Source of the DNA: Elephas maximus indicus
Taxonomy: Eukaryota > Chordata > Mammalia > Proboscidea > Elephantidae
Assembly: GCF_024166365.1 (NCBI RefSeq)
Contig: NC_064839.1
Span: 40,684,378 to 40,748,377 of the forward strand
Direction: 5' to 3'
Length of the DNA stretch: 64,000 nucleotides
Shown: positions 12,091 to 23,192 of the stretch, one piece after another
Layout of the letters: each line of letters opens with the position of its first letter
Numbering within the stretch: the first letter of the stretch is position 1
Translations under genes and position numbers: made by a program
Notes under the pieces: generated by a model
What the model was told of the DNA's origin: nothing
Databases searched by the model: none
What the model saw: only the letters and a program-made list of their open reading frames with translations

Positions 12091-14865
12091 ATGAGACTGC
12101 AAAACCCTGGCTAACAGATAAAGCCCAAATTCCTTGGCACACTGTTCAAGCCTATTATGCTCTGACTCCTGCCTTTTTCCGCAGCCTCGTTTACCAGCCG
12201 CAGCCTATGTTCGCCTGTAAGAAACTACTTACAAGATCCCCCAAATGCTATGCTTTCTTGTCTACCCTTGTCTATGAGCTGTTCCTGTGCCTTCCTGTTC
12301 TTCCCCACCTGAAGAACACTTACTCACCCTTCAAACTCAGCCAAAACTCCCTTTCTCTGCACAATCTCTGACCTCAGCATTTACTCCTTTCTTTCCTGGG
12401 AAGCCAACAGCACTTTGTAGTTTAAGCATTTATGTAAATGTTTAAATTCTTTACTAGACTGTGTGCTCCAGAAGGGCCATGACTATATTCTGCACAGTTT
12501 ATCTTTGCCCAAGTGCCTATCCCATATTAAATACCTGATGAATAAAATCAGACCTACTTAGATTCAAGAAAAGCAAACCAAATCAGGGGAGAACTAAACT
12601 TTGCCAATGTGATGGAAAGGAAAAACTAAAATAAGATTTATTTCTGATTATGGTAAGGATACAAAGGTTCTAAGAATAAGGAAACAAGGTCTTTGTTTTT
12701 ATTCTCTGGGGTCTGTCCTTTGCGCATGTGTTCGATATCCTATTGCTGGCTCCAACTTTGAGGATGGTATCAAAAGGTAAGCCATTTAATAGAGGGAGTT
12801 ATTTATAACCCTGTCTTCTGAACAATTTTTCCACAGCTAGCAAAATCAAACTTGAAAGAAATTGTTCTGTTGCATAGAGACCACTGATGAACTACCCCCA
12901 GCTTCAGCCCAAGGCTGCCTATGGTTTTAGTCTTCTGACAAAATGAATGAGTCCCACATTTCTCATAAGTTCCAGCTGCATCACATTAAGCCACTGAAAA
13001 GGAAAGGGCTTTCTCCTAAATCCTGTCAACGACCAACTACCGAGGGAACCAGTGAATAATGGAAGGAGCTCCCAGTATGCGAACTTGGCTTCTTCAGACT
13101 GAGTGCATTTTTATATTAGATGAAACAGAAAAAAAAAAAAATTAAGGCAATATTGATTTTACCTATGTGATATTACCAAGGAAAGCATTATACCATTTGT
13201 GCTTTGGGGGCATTGGGACAGGGGCACAAAATCAAGCTAGTGATTGCCCAGAGGGCTCACCTGTCCACTCCCCACCTCTGCCCCCATTCTTTCCAACAGG
13301 GCGCCTGTGCAACCTTTTGTTTCTGGTGCACAAATAAGGCTGCTAGCCCAGTTTTACCGGCTAAGTTCAAAGGTGCTTGGGAAGGTAGCTTGCATTGTTT
13401 CTTAAAACAAAAAAAAAGCAAACAAAAAAGGTCTTAGGAGCTTGCCATAATCTACTATACTGAGGCAGAGAGAATGTTGACCATGGCCAGGAACCAGATC
13501 AACATGTTTCCAAATGTGAATATTTTAAAAATATTAGACTTTTGTCCCAGTAACCTGGAAACTCAAAAGGAATTCACATACTGAAACAAGATTATTATAC
13601 AACTAAAGCATTTTCTGTTTCAGGAGACAAGACTCCCACAATAATAAACTAAAACATTAAAAACATCTAATTCTTGATGGGGACAGATAAGGGCAGATTT
13701 TTACATTGGCTTGAGGAAATGGGAACAGGAAAAGACTGTTCTCTGCAAATGGTGTGATTTCATTGAGGAATACAACAGATCCTTTATCTCTGAGTAAATT
13801 AGTCAACCTATTCTGTGATCACCATTACAGCAGCCTCAACAGAAATCAGTGAAAAGCACTGTATGAACAAATTCAGATTTCCTTGACTTCCCTTCTTTAT
13901 CAGCCTCCCAATGTACCTGGCAGCCATGAGCAATTTCTCTCATTCAAGTGCTGGCACCTTAACTCAGGCCAGAGCCCAAGGGTACACCTCTGGTTTCATC
14001 ATACAGAATCTAAAGCTTCATCTTTATGTGGTGGTGCTTCATGCCCAGCAACACAAGAAGGAGGCACCAGCATCCTTTAAAACAGTATTATGAACATGTT
14101 TCTGGCCCCAACTTTCAGTAAGAAATGGATTTCCATTGTGATTCAGTATACACATGTGCAAAGGTGTGTGTACACATTTGTCAACAAGCTATCCTATGTA
14201 TGGTACACTCTGATAATATCTCTTCTACTCTATTTCATTTGCTTAAATGCTGGTTTTTATCCACTAAATTGATTTCAAGATCCATTAATGGGTCTTGATC
14301 TGTAGTTTGAAAACACTAGCAATATACAGCACTCTCACAGGATTTATAGTTGTATTTCTTAAGTTAATCAGTTTGGAATTATAAAATTCTAACAAAGAGA
14401 AACAGAAATGTCAATGAGAATATCAAAAAGAGGATTTCTCTTCCATGCCACATACAAAATGTGAAGGGCTGAAACTCATTCTAAAGAATTAGTGAACACA
14501 TGAGTCACAACCACTTGGGACACAGATAAACACAGGGTAATGTTTCTGAAGGCGCTCAAACGAAGAGAGAAAGGTACTTACTAGAACCCAGCCAACCTGC
14601 ACAGAGGCAATAGGAGACTTTTACATCAGTGCTGCGACACAATCACATCTTCCTTTTGTTAAAGGAAATAATTATAAGACTCTCAGGGTTGGGAAGAACC
14701 TAAAACGTCAAACTCTACTTTCTCTTGTCAGATGCCAAAAGTAAATCAGCACATCCTTTGAAAATCTGAGCAGACTTTGGTACTCTCTAGAATATCTAAC
14801 TTCAATCAGAAGCAGAGGAAGAAAAGATTCACTAAAAATGTTTAACTTTCTCTGTCTCTTTTTTT
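12091..14865. other. Intergenic DNA downstream of WDR59
   Basis: No exon, RNA gene or clear transposable element is recognised in about 2.8 kb. Short open frames (13204-13437, 13883-14080, 14090-14272) show no domain. A stretch rich in coding-like trinucleotides near 12110-12500 has stops in all frames and may be an old, unplaced repeat. Confidence 0.45.
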
Positions 14866-15406
14866 AAAAAGTTAGTAGAATTTTATTAGCCAAGGGACAG
14901 CAGCTGGAGGAGAAAAAACAAACAAAAAAATACATCTTAAGAATCCTTAAGTATATCATGTATTTATAACTTAAGCATCATTTTTTAAAAGGCCACTCAC
15001 TGCCCATCAGCTCATTAAATGTAGCAGCTTCCAAAGTCACTGATGTCATAGGCCCACTTGTCTAGTAAATTAAAATCTGCTGTCCTTTGGCCCTGAAGAC
15101 TATAGTCTGCATCTGACTATAGTCTCTCTGTTAGCATCAGAGAGGGCACTGCTCTGTGGTTTGAGTTAACCTTGGCTCTGGAGACAGGTGCTTTTCTCCA
15201 GGGAAACTTCCAACTTGCTAGGATCAACCTGGGAAGCCGGGTTCCGCGTCTGCCCTCATCTCTGCAAACACTGAAGCCATGGCCTTTGCGGGAGCACACT
15301 CCAGTCTAGGTACAGGCGGGTCCTGAAGCCTCTCTCCTGGCAGAGAGCTTGTCACTGGCACGTATGGAGTCCTTTAAAATTTCTGACCACTCCACGGTCT
15401 GTAAGA
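14866..15406 (-). other. WDR59: WDR59 3' UTR
   Basis: Non-coding sequence directly after the WDR59 stop codon on the minus strand. It ends about 15 bases beyond the only well-placed AATAAA. At about 540 bases it is a compact 3' UTR. The exact cleavage site is inferred, not seen. Confidence 0.7.
14882..14887 (-). terminator. WDR59: Polyadenylation signal of WDR59
   Basis: AATAAA on the minus strand (TTTATT on the plus strand) in the context cttggctaataaaattctac, followed on the minus strand by a pyrimidine-rich stretch after about 20 bases. It is the most convincing signal between the stop codon and the next 3 kb. Confidence 0.7.
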
Positions 15407-15642
15407 TCAGAAAGTGCTTTCAAGCAGGCAGTGGCACCCACACCCAGTTGGACACACCTCCTGGGTCCGAAACCACTCCATCATGTGGCTGGTGTGTCCG
15501 CCATGTCCACAGGTCAGACAGAAATTGGACGATCCTCGCACCGCCACGTGGCAGATGGCACACTGAAACGTGAAGCCTTTGCAGATGGCACACTGTGTGC
15601 CACGGACCTCGCTCCGGCAGTGGCTGCAGTACACGCCAAATT
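15407..15642 (-). CDS. WDR59: WDR59 terminal coding exon (zinc-binding C-terminus)
   Basis: Encodes the last 77 residues of WDR59 plus the stop. The acceptor cacctgtttccag precedes the exon. Its first two bases (AA) complete a Glu codon begun by the G that ends the 35503-35645 exon, giving the junction KGI-EFGVYCSHC. The exon carries the Cys/His pairs of the zinc-binding C-terminal domain: YCSHC, QCAIC, FQCAIC, FCLTCGHGGHTSHM and CPTGCGCHC, ending LLESTF. In GATOR2 subunits these C-terminal RING/zinc-ribbon modules hold the complex together. The exon is separated from the previous one by 19.9 kb of repeat-rich intron. Antisense and shifted frames over it (15431-15709, 15420-15668) are shadows. 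Confidence 0.97.
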
Positions 15643-16329
15643 CTGGAAACAGGTGCAGATGACCCCAAAAGAGATAAATAATAACAATACGTTTAGTTCT
15701 GAAAAATGAAATTGGGCATTGTTTAGGTAAGAAAGATGTATTCCTTTTGGATCCTAATGGATTATGTTAGATCAATGGTTTTCAAACTTTTTTTTAAACA
15801 GCAGAATCCCTCTTCTAAAATCTAGACAAGTCTCATTGAAGTGGAAGAGCGAGGACAGAAGGGGTGCAGCAGGTGCCTGACTCTCAGAGGCCTTGTGCGA
15901 AGCCCAGTCACCTGCCCACTCCATGTCTGCCACCAAGGAGGGAAGGCCCACCATCGAGATGTGTTTCACTTATGCTCATGATCACCAGTGGGTACCAGCA
16001 CTGCACAGTCGCCTGGGTTACTAAAACAGATGACTATTTCATGCCTTCTCCAGAGTCTGCAAGCTCCTGCCACACTTCACTTCCTCTCCCTCACCCGATG
16101 GCCTCTTTTGTCACTTCCCTGAGAAAACAGAAGCCACCAGGTAGGGATCTCTTCATCTTCACACAGCAAATCTTCAAATCTCCCTACATTTGCTCCCCTT
16201 CTCCTTCCATCTATTACAATAGAGGGACTATCCTTTCTTCTATGAAAATCAGTTCTTCTGCTTTATGACAACTGGTAGTCATAAAAATGTACCAATAGAA
16301 ATTTCTTCAACATATGGTAACTAAGGAGA
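15643..16329. other. Last WDR59 intron, start of the acceptor-side flank
   Basis: Intronic sequence with no recognised element. The open frames at 15772-15969 and 15864-16268 show no domain. The region includes the acceptor of the terminal exon. Confidence 0.6.
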
Positions 16330-18136
16330 AAACAGCTGCAAACATCCATTAACAACTGGTATGTGGAATGTATGAAGTATGAATCTAGGAAAACTGGAAG
16401 TTGTCAAAAATGAAATACAATGCTTGATGGTCAATATCCTAGGCATTAGTGAGCTGCAAGGGACTGGTATTGTATTGGCCATTCTGAAGTGAACGATCAT
16501 ATGGTCTACCATGCTGAGAATGGCAAATTAAAGAGGAACAGTGTCACATTTATCACCAAAAGGAACATTTGAACATCTGTTCTGAAGTACAATACTATCG
16601 GTGATAGGATAATATCCATATGCCTACAAGAAAGACCAGTTAATATGACTATTATTCAAATTTACACACCAACCGCTAAGGCCAAAAATGGAAGCGCTCA
16701 CTCATCTATGCCGAGAAACTTAGAAGAGAGCTATCTGGCCAATTGATTGGAAAAGATCCATATACATGCCTATTCCAAAGAAAGGTGATACAAAAGAATG
16801 TGGAAATTATCGAACAATATCACTAATATCACACGCAAGAAAAATTTTGCTGAGGATTATCCAAAAACAGTTGCAGCAGTACACTGACAGGGAACTGTCG
16901 GAAATTCAAGCCAGATTCAGAAGAGGATGTGGAACCAAGGATATCATTGCTGATGTCAGATGGATCGTGGCTGAAAGGAGAGAATACCAGAAAGATGTTT
17001 ACCTGTGTTTTACTGACTATACAAAAGCATTCCACTGTGTGGATCATAATAAATTATGCATAACTTTGCAAAGAATGGGAATTCCGGAACACTTAATTGT
17101 GCTCATGAGGAGCCTGTACATAGACCAAGAGGCAGTCGTTCAAACAGAACAAGGGGATGCTGCATGGTTTAAAATCAGGAAAGGTGTGTGTCAGGGTTCT
17201 ATCCTTTCACCATATTTATGCAGTCTGCATGCTGGCCAAATAATCTGAGAAGCTGGACTATACGAAGAAGAATGGGGCATCAGGATTGAAGGAAGATTCA
17301 TTAACAACATACGTTATGCAGATGATACAACCTTGCTTGCTGAAAGCAAAGAAAGCTTGAAGCACTTACTGATAAAGATCGAAGACTACAGCCTTCAGTA
17401 TGGATTACACCTCAACATAAAGAAAACAAAAATCCTCACAACTGGACCAGTAAGCAACATCATGATAAACGAAGAAAACGTTGAAGTTGGCAAGGATTTC
17501 ATTTTACTTGGATACACAATCAACACCCATGGTAGCAGCAGTCAAGAAATCAAACAATGTATTGCTCTGGGCAAGCCTGCTGCAAAAGGCCTTTTTAAAG
17601 TGCTAAGAAGCAAAAAAACAAAACAAAACAAAAAAAAGTGCTAAAAAGCAAAGATGTCACTTTGAGGACTAAGGTATGCCTGACTCAAGCCATGGTATTT
17701 TCAATTGCCTCATATACATGTGAAAACTGGACAGTGAATAAAGAAGACTGAAGAAAAACTGATGCATTTCAACTGTGGTGTTGGTGAAGAATATTGAGTA
17801 TACCGTGGACTGCCAGAAGAACTAACAAATTTGTCTTGGAAGAAGTACAGTCAGAATGCTCCTTGGAAGTGAGAATGGTGAGGCTTTGTCTCATGTACTT
17901 TGAACATGTTTTTAGGAGGTACCAGTCCCTAAAGAAGGACATCATGTTTGGTAAAGTAAAGGGTCAGTGAAAAAGAGGAAGACTCTCAATGAGATGGACT
18001 GACACAATGGCTGCAACGATGGGCTCAAACACAGTAATGACTGAGAGGATGGCGCAGGACAGGCAGTATTTCATTTGTTGTGCATGGGGTGGCTATGAAC
18101 CCACTGGATGGCACCTAACAACAGCAACAAGGAGAA
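16330..18136 (+). pseudogene. RTE/BovB-related LINE, internally deleted
   Basis: Begins with the N-terminal part of the endonuclease (frame around LGISELQGTGIV at 16440-16480), then jumps near 16690 directly to the reverse transcriptase (MPIPKKGDTKECGNYRTISL at 16766). Comparison with the minus-strand copy at 18.7-20.9 kb indicates more than 1 kb is missing. The RT block FTDYTKAFHCVDHNKL has His where RTs have the catalytic Asp of the first motif. The second motif RYADDTTLLAE (about 17310) is intact. Later frames are shifted. The 3' end reads atggcacctaacaacagcaa. It lies antisense to WDR59. Confidence 0.9.
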
Positions 18137-18139
18137 AAC

Positions 18140-18347
18140 AAAGAGCCCTGGTAGCACAGTGGATAAGCACGTGGCTGCTAACCAAAAGGTCGTCAATTTG
18201 AACCCACCATATGCTCCAGGGAAGAAAGATGTGGTAGTCTGTTTCCGTAAAGATTATATATAGCCTTGGAAATCCTATGGAGCAGTTCTAGTCTGTCCCA
18301 TAGTGTCGTTTTAAGTCCAAACTAAATCAACTTGACAGTAAAGGGTA
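18140..18347 (+). mobile_element. AfroSINE, long form
   Basis: Starts agagccctggtagcacagtg, retains the central block (gaagaaagatgtggtagtct, tccgtaaagatta) and ends near ctaaatcaacttgacagtaa. It sits a few bases after the 3' tail of the RTE copy. Confidence 0.85.
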
Positions 18348-18374
18348 AGGAGAAAACTATATGAGAGTTCTGTG

Positions 18375-18592
18375 GTTGTTTCTGTTGTTGTTACGGGCCG
18401 TTGAGTAGGTTCTGACTCATACTGACCCTACGTACAACAGAATGAGACACTGCCCGATCTTGTACCATTCCCACAATCGTTGCTATTTTTGAGCCCATTG
18501 TTGCAGCCACCATGTCAATCCATCTTGTTGAGGGTCTTCCTATTTTTCACTGACTGTCTACTTTACCAAGCGGTATGATAATCCCAGTCAAG
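18375..18592 (-). mobile_element. RTE 3' end, 5'-truncated
   Basis: Minus-strand copy of the last 210 bases of the RTE element: the plus strand reads gttgttacgggccgttgag, then actgcccgatcttgtaccat, then ccatcttgttgagggtcttc. Most RTE copies are cut at similar places. Confidence 0.85.
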
Positions 18593-18731
18593 GTAAATCC
18601 TGAGACAAATAAGATTGGTTTGATAATTTTGGATTAAAAGCAGTGATGTCTTCTCCCTGTAAGCAAGCATGATATCTGTAAGTCTTGTGTTTAATTTTCT
18701 ACTGAAAAGCCTAATTAGTTAAAACTTCTTG

Positions 18732-20950
18732 TTGTTAGGTTTTGTTAGGTGCAATTGAGTTGGTTCTGACTCATAGTGGCCCTATGTACAAAAGAACGAA
18801 ACACTGCCCGGTCCTGAGCCATCCTTACAATCATTGTTATGTTTGAGCTCACTGTTGCAGCCACTGTGTCAATCCACCTCGTTGAGGGTCTTCCTTTTAT
18901 CCGCTGACCCTGTACTTTGCTAAGCATGATGTCTTTCTCCAGGGACTGATCCCTCCTGACAACAAGTCCAAAGTATGTAAGACGCAGTCTTGCCATCCCT
19001 GTTTCTAAGGAGCATTCTGGTTGTACCTCTTCTAAGACAGATTTGTTTGTTCTTTTGGCAGTTCATGGCATATTCAATATCTTTGCCAAAACCACTATTT
19101 GAAGGCATCAATTCTTCTTTGGTCTTCCTTATCCATTGTCCAGCTTTCACATGCATATGATGCAATTGAAAATAGCATGGCTTGGGTCAGGCGTAACTTA
19201 GTCTTCAAGGAGACATCTTTGCTCTTCAACACTTTAAAGAGGTCCTTTGCAGCAGATTTGCCCAATGCAATGTGTCATTTGATTTCTTGATTGCTGCTTC
19301 CATGGCTGTTGATTGTGGATCCAAGTAAAATGAAATCCTTGACAACTTCAATCTTTTCTCCGTTTATCATGATGTTGCTCGTTGGTTCAGTTGTGATGAT
19401 TTTTGTTTTCTTTATGTTGAGGTGCAATCCATACTGAAGGCTGTGGTCTTTGATCTTCATTAGTAAGTGCATCAAGTCCTTTTCACTTTCAGCAAGCAAG
19501 GCGGTGTCATCTGCATAACGCAGGTTGTTAATGAGTCTTCCTGCAATCTTGATGTCCTGTTCTTCTTCATATAGTCCAGCTTCTTGGATTATTTGCTCAG
19601 CACACAGATTGAATAGGTATGGTCAAAGGATACAACGCTGACATACACCTTTCCTGACTTTAAACTAATCAGTATCCCCTTGTTCTGTCCAAACAACTGC
19701 CTCTTGATCTATGTAAAGGTTGCTCATGAGCACAATTAAGTGCTCTGGAATTCCCATTCTTCGCAATGTTACTCATAATTTGTTATGATCCACACGGTCG
19801 AATGCCTTCGCATGGTCAATAAAACACAGGTAAATATCCTTCTGGTATTCTCTGCTTTCAGCCAGGATCCATCTGACGTCAGCAATGATATCCCTGGTTC
19901 CACGTCCTCTTCTGAAACTGGCCTGAATTTCTGGCAGTTCCCTGTCGATATACTCCTGCAGCCATTTTTGAATGACCTTCAGCAAAATTTTGCTTGCGTG
20001 TGATATTAATGATATTGTTCTATAATTTCCACATCCGGTTGGATCACCTTTCTTGGGAATAGGCATAAATATGGATCTCTTCCAGTCAGTTGGCCAGGAA
20101 GCTGTCTTCCATATTTCTTGGCATAGATGGGTGACCACCTCCAGTGCTGCATCCCTTTGTTGAAACATCTCAGTTCATATTCTGTCAATTCCTGGAGCCT
20201 TGTTTTTCGCCAATGCCTTCAGAGCAGCTTGGACTTCTTCCTTCAGTACCATCGGTTCCTGATCACATGCTGCCTCTTGAAATGGTTGAACATTGACTAA
20301 TTCTTTTTGGTATAATGATTCTGTGTATTCTTTCCATCTTCTTTTGTTGCTTCCTGTGTCGTTTAATATTTTCCCCATGGAATCCTTCACTATTGGAACT
20401 CGAGGCTTGAATTTTTTCCTCAGTTCTTTCACTGTGAGAAAAGCCGAGTGTGTTCTTCCCTTTTCGTTTTCTATCTGCAGCTCTTTGCACATGTTATTAT
20501 AATACTTTGTCTTCTTGAGCCGCCCTTTGAAATCTTCAGTTCAGTTCTTTTACTTCATCATTTCTTCCTTTTGCTTTAGCTGCTTTGAAGAAAATCAGAG
20601 CAAGTCCACGAGAGCCAAAATACGACCTTGTTGTATATCCCACCTGAATTTAGAGATCATCTCAAGAATGGATTTGACGTATTGAACACTAGTGACCGAA
20701 GACCAAACAAGTTGTGGAATGACATCAAGAACATCACACATGAAGAAAGCAAAAGGTCATTGTGTATAGTCGCCATTTACGTTGGTGAAAGAAGGTATTT
20801 GCAATGAAGAAATCGTTGGTCTTGCAAAATTCTATCATTCGATCTCCGGCATTGTTTCTATCACCAACGCTATATTTTCCAGCTACCAATCCTTCTTTCC
20901 TTCTTAATTTTTCCTTATTGGTCAGGTAAAATATTACTCCATTCAATATT
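18732..20950 (-). pseudogene. RTE/BovB-related LINE, long decayed copy with inverted segment
   Basis: The longest RTE copy in the window. On the minus strand it runs from the C-terminal part of the endonuclease (NDFFIANTFFHQRKWRLYT frame, 20734-20946) through the linker (20175-20492) and the reverse transcriptase (19773-20168 with KAFDRVDHNKL, catalytic Asp retained) to the C-terminal region and the 3' tail at 18732. Frames are broken in at least four places. The stretch 20587-20759 lies in the opposite orientation to the rest. The copy is in sense orientation to WDR59, within its last intron. Confidence 0.9.
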
Positions 20951-21339
20951 TTAAATTATAACGTAAAAATTATTTGCTCAATAAATAGATTTATAACACG
21001 TCTTTTAAAAGGGTTTGTTATTTTACAGTTAGGATAACACTGTAAACTTAATTATGTTCTATTCTCTTTGAGTAAAATTATTAAAATGTCATCTCTCTGA
21101 AAAACTTGTATCATTAGTAATTGTGTTTCTGTATCGTGTACCGGCTTAAACACAATTTCCAAGATCCTTATTAACTTTAAGTTCCCCGGTATAAGCTATA
21201 GGTTGGGAATGGAAACTTCTAGGAGAAACATCAAAAAAAAAAAAGCCGTTTCAGGTACTCTTCACTACTGATACTAAAGAGACTCCTGACATCTTTACCA
21301 CAAGAAGACACCTGTCAGGCTGTTGGATGAAGTCAGGAT

Positions 21340-21503
21340 TTGAGCCCGGGTGGCACAGTGGTTAAGAGCTATGGCTGCTAATCAAAAGGTCAGCAGTTCG
21401 AATCCGCCAGCTGCTCCAAGGAAACCCTATCGGGCAGTTCCACTCTGTCCTATAGGGTCACTATGAGTCGGAACCGACTCAACGGCAGCAGGTTTGGTTT
21501 TAG
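21340..21503 (+). mobile_element. AfroSINE, short form, well preserved
   Basis: Begins tgagcccgggtggcacagtg with a near-perfect B box (agttcgaatccgcc) and ends ctatgagtcggaaccgactc followed by aacggcagcaggtttgg. It lacks the central block, so it is of the short subfamily. Confidence 0.9.
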
Positions 21504-21599
21504 CCCAGAAGCAGAAAACTTTCGTGTAAGTGGACAGCTAGGTAACCCAAGATAATGGCCTCAGGTTTTTAAAAGAGGAACTCATTCTCTAGTATTGTC

Positions 21600-21945
21600 T
21601 CCCCAAATAAATAGTTTTATATATATTTTAGTTATTAGATTCTTGGAGCATATACAGTTTCTGAAGATATTCTCCCAGTTGAGAGCTTGTCTTTTCACTT
21701 TTTTGGTAAAGTTTTTTGATGAACAAAATTTTTAATTTTCATGAGGCCTCATTTATTTATTTTGTTTTTGCTGTCTGTGTTTTCATTATGCTAGATAATT
21801 GTTGCAAGTTAGGCCTGACCACATTGCCCCTGCTTGTTCTAAGAATTTTATGGTTTTAGCTCACACATTTAGGTCCTTATTCCATTTTGAATTTGTTTCT
21901 GTGTATGGTGTAAAGCATGGATCCTGTTTCATTTTTCTGCATGTG
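21600..21945 (-). mobile_element. Old L1 ORF2 region, part 1 (interrupted)
   Basis: Minus-strand L1 ORF2 C-terminal sequence with many substitutions. On the plus strand it reads attttgaatttgtttctgtg followed by ggatcctgtttcatttttct. It is interrupted at 21945 by a MaLR LTR and resumes at 30041 with ggaaatccagtttttccaac, the expected continuation in L1. Confidence 0.8.
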
Positions 21946-22163
21946 TGTCACGGACTGAATTGTGTCCCCAAAAAATGTATGTCAACTTGGCTAGCCCATG
22001 ATCCCCAGCATTGTGTGATCGTTTACCATTTTGTAATCTGATGTGATTATGGTATGTGTTGTAAATCCTTCCTCTGTGATGTTAATGAGGCAGGATTAGA
22101 GGTGGTTTCATTAATGAGGCAGGACTCAATCTACAAAATTTAGGTTGTGTCTTAAACCAATCT
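21946..22163 (+). mobile_element. MaLR-type LTR, 5' part (interrupted)
   Basis: Starts tgtcacggactgaattgtgt, the same LTR family as the uninterrupted copy at 32297-32800. It was inserted into the old L1 (a five-base direct repeat is plausible: atgtg before, gtgtg after). It is split at 22163 by the large L1 and resumes at 29540. No viral internal genes are present. Confidence 0.85.
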
Positions 22164-22221
22164 TTTTTTTTTTTTTCCATTTCTTTATTTTTTATTTTTA
22201 ATAACTTTTATTAAGCTTCAA

Positions 22222-22722
22222 GTGAACGTTTACAAAACCAATCAGTCTGTCACATATAAGTTTACATACATCTCACTCCCTACTCCCACTTGCTCTCCCC
22301 CTCTTGAGTCAGCCCTTTCAGTCTCTCCTTTCTTGACAATTTTGCCGGCTTCCCTCTCTCTCTATCCTCCCATCCCCCCTCCAGATAAGAGTTGCCAACA
22401 CAATCTCAAGTGTCCACCTGATATAATTAGCTCACTCTTCATCAGCGTCTCTCTCCCACCCGCTGACCAGTCCCTTTCATTTCTGATGAGTTGTCTTCGG
22501 GGATGGTTCCTGTCCTGTGTCAACAGAAGGTCTGGGGAGCATGGCCGCCGGGATTCCTCTAGTCTCAGTCAGACCATTAAGTTTGGTCTTTTTATGAGAA
22601 TTTGGGGTCTGTATCCCACTGATCTCCTGCTCCCTCAGGGGTCCTCTGCTGTGCTCCCTGTCAGGGCAGTCATCGATTGTGGCCGGGCACCAACTAGTTC
22701 TTCTGGTCTCAGGATGATGTAG
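22222..22722 (+). other. Antisense ORF in the L1 3' UTR (166 codons)
   Basis: Starts about 60 bases from the L1 3' end and runs into the element against its direction. It begins MNVYKTNQSVT and ends SSSGLRMM. It is clearly homologous along its length to the 169-codon frame at 53026-53535 (MKVYKSSQSLT to SSSGLRLM) and to 7724-8179. No known domain is seen; the composition is Pro/Ser/Leu-rich with one CQHNLKCPPD cysteine pair. It may be chance openness of a conserved 3' UTR. Confidence 0.5.
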
Positions 22723-23192
22723 GTCTCTGGTTCATGTGGCCCTTTCTGTATCTTGGGCTCTTAGTTGTCGTGTGGCCTTGGTGTTCTTCATTTTCCTTTG
22801 CTCCAGGTGGGTTGAGACCAATTGCTGCATCTTAGACGGCCTCTTGTTAGCATTTAAGACCCCAGACGCCACATTTCAAAGTGGGATGCAGAATGATTTC
22901 ATAATAGAATTATTTTGCCAATTGACTTAGACGTCCCCGCAAACCATGTTCCCCAGACCCCCGCGCTTGCTCCGCTGACCTTTGAAGCATTCATTTTATC
23001 CCGGAAACTTCTTTGCTTTTGGTCCAGTCCAATTGAACTGACCTTCCATGTATTGAGTGTTGTCTTTCCCTTCACCTAAAGCAGTTCTTATCTACTGATT
23101 AATCAATAAAAAACCCTCTCCCACCCTCCCTCCCTCCCCCCTCGTAACCACAAAAGTATGTGTTCTTCTCAGGTTTACTATTTCTCAAGATC

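Noticed and set aside
15431..15709. Plus-strand frame opposite the terminal WDR59 exon
   Set aside because: It is the complement of a conserved, GC-rich coding exon, so openness is a by-product of the sense codons.
16766..17248. 160-codon open frame as a possible functional reverse transcriptase
   Set aside because: It is part of a decayed RTE copy, with His in place of the first catalytic Asp and frameshifts after it.
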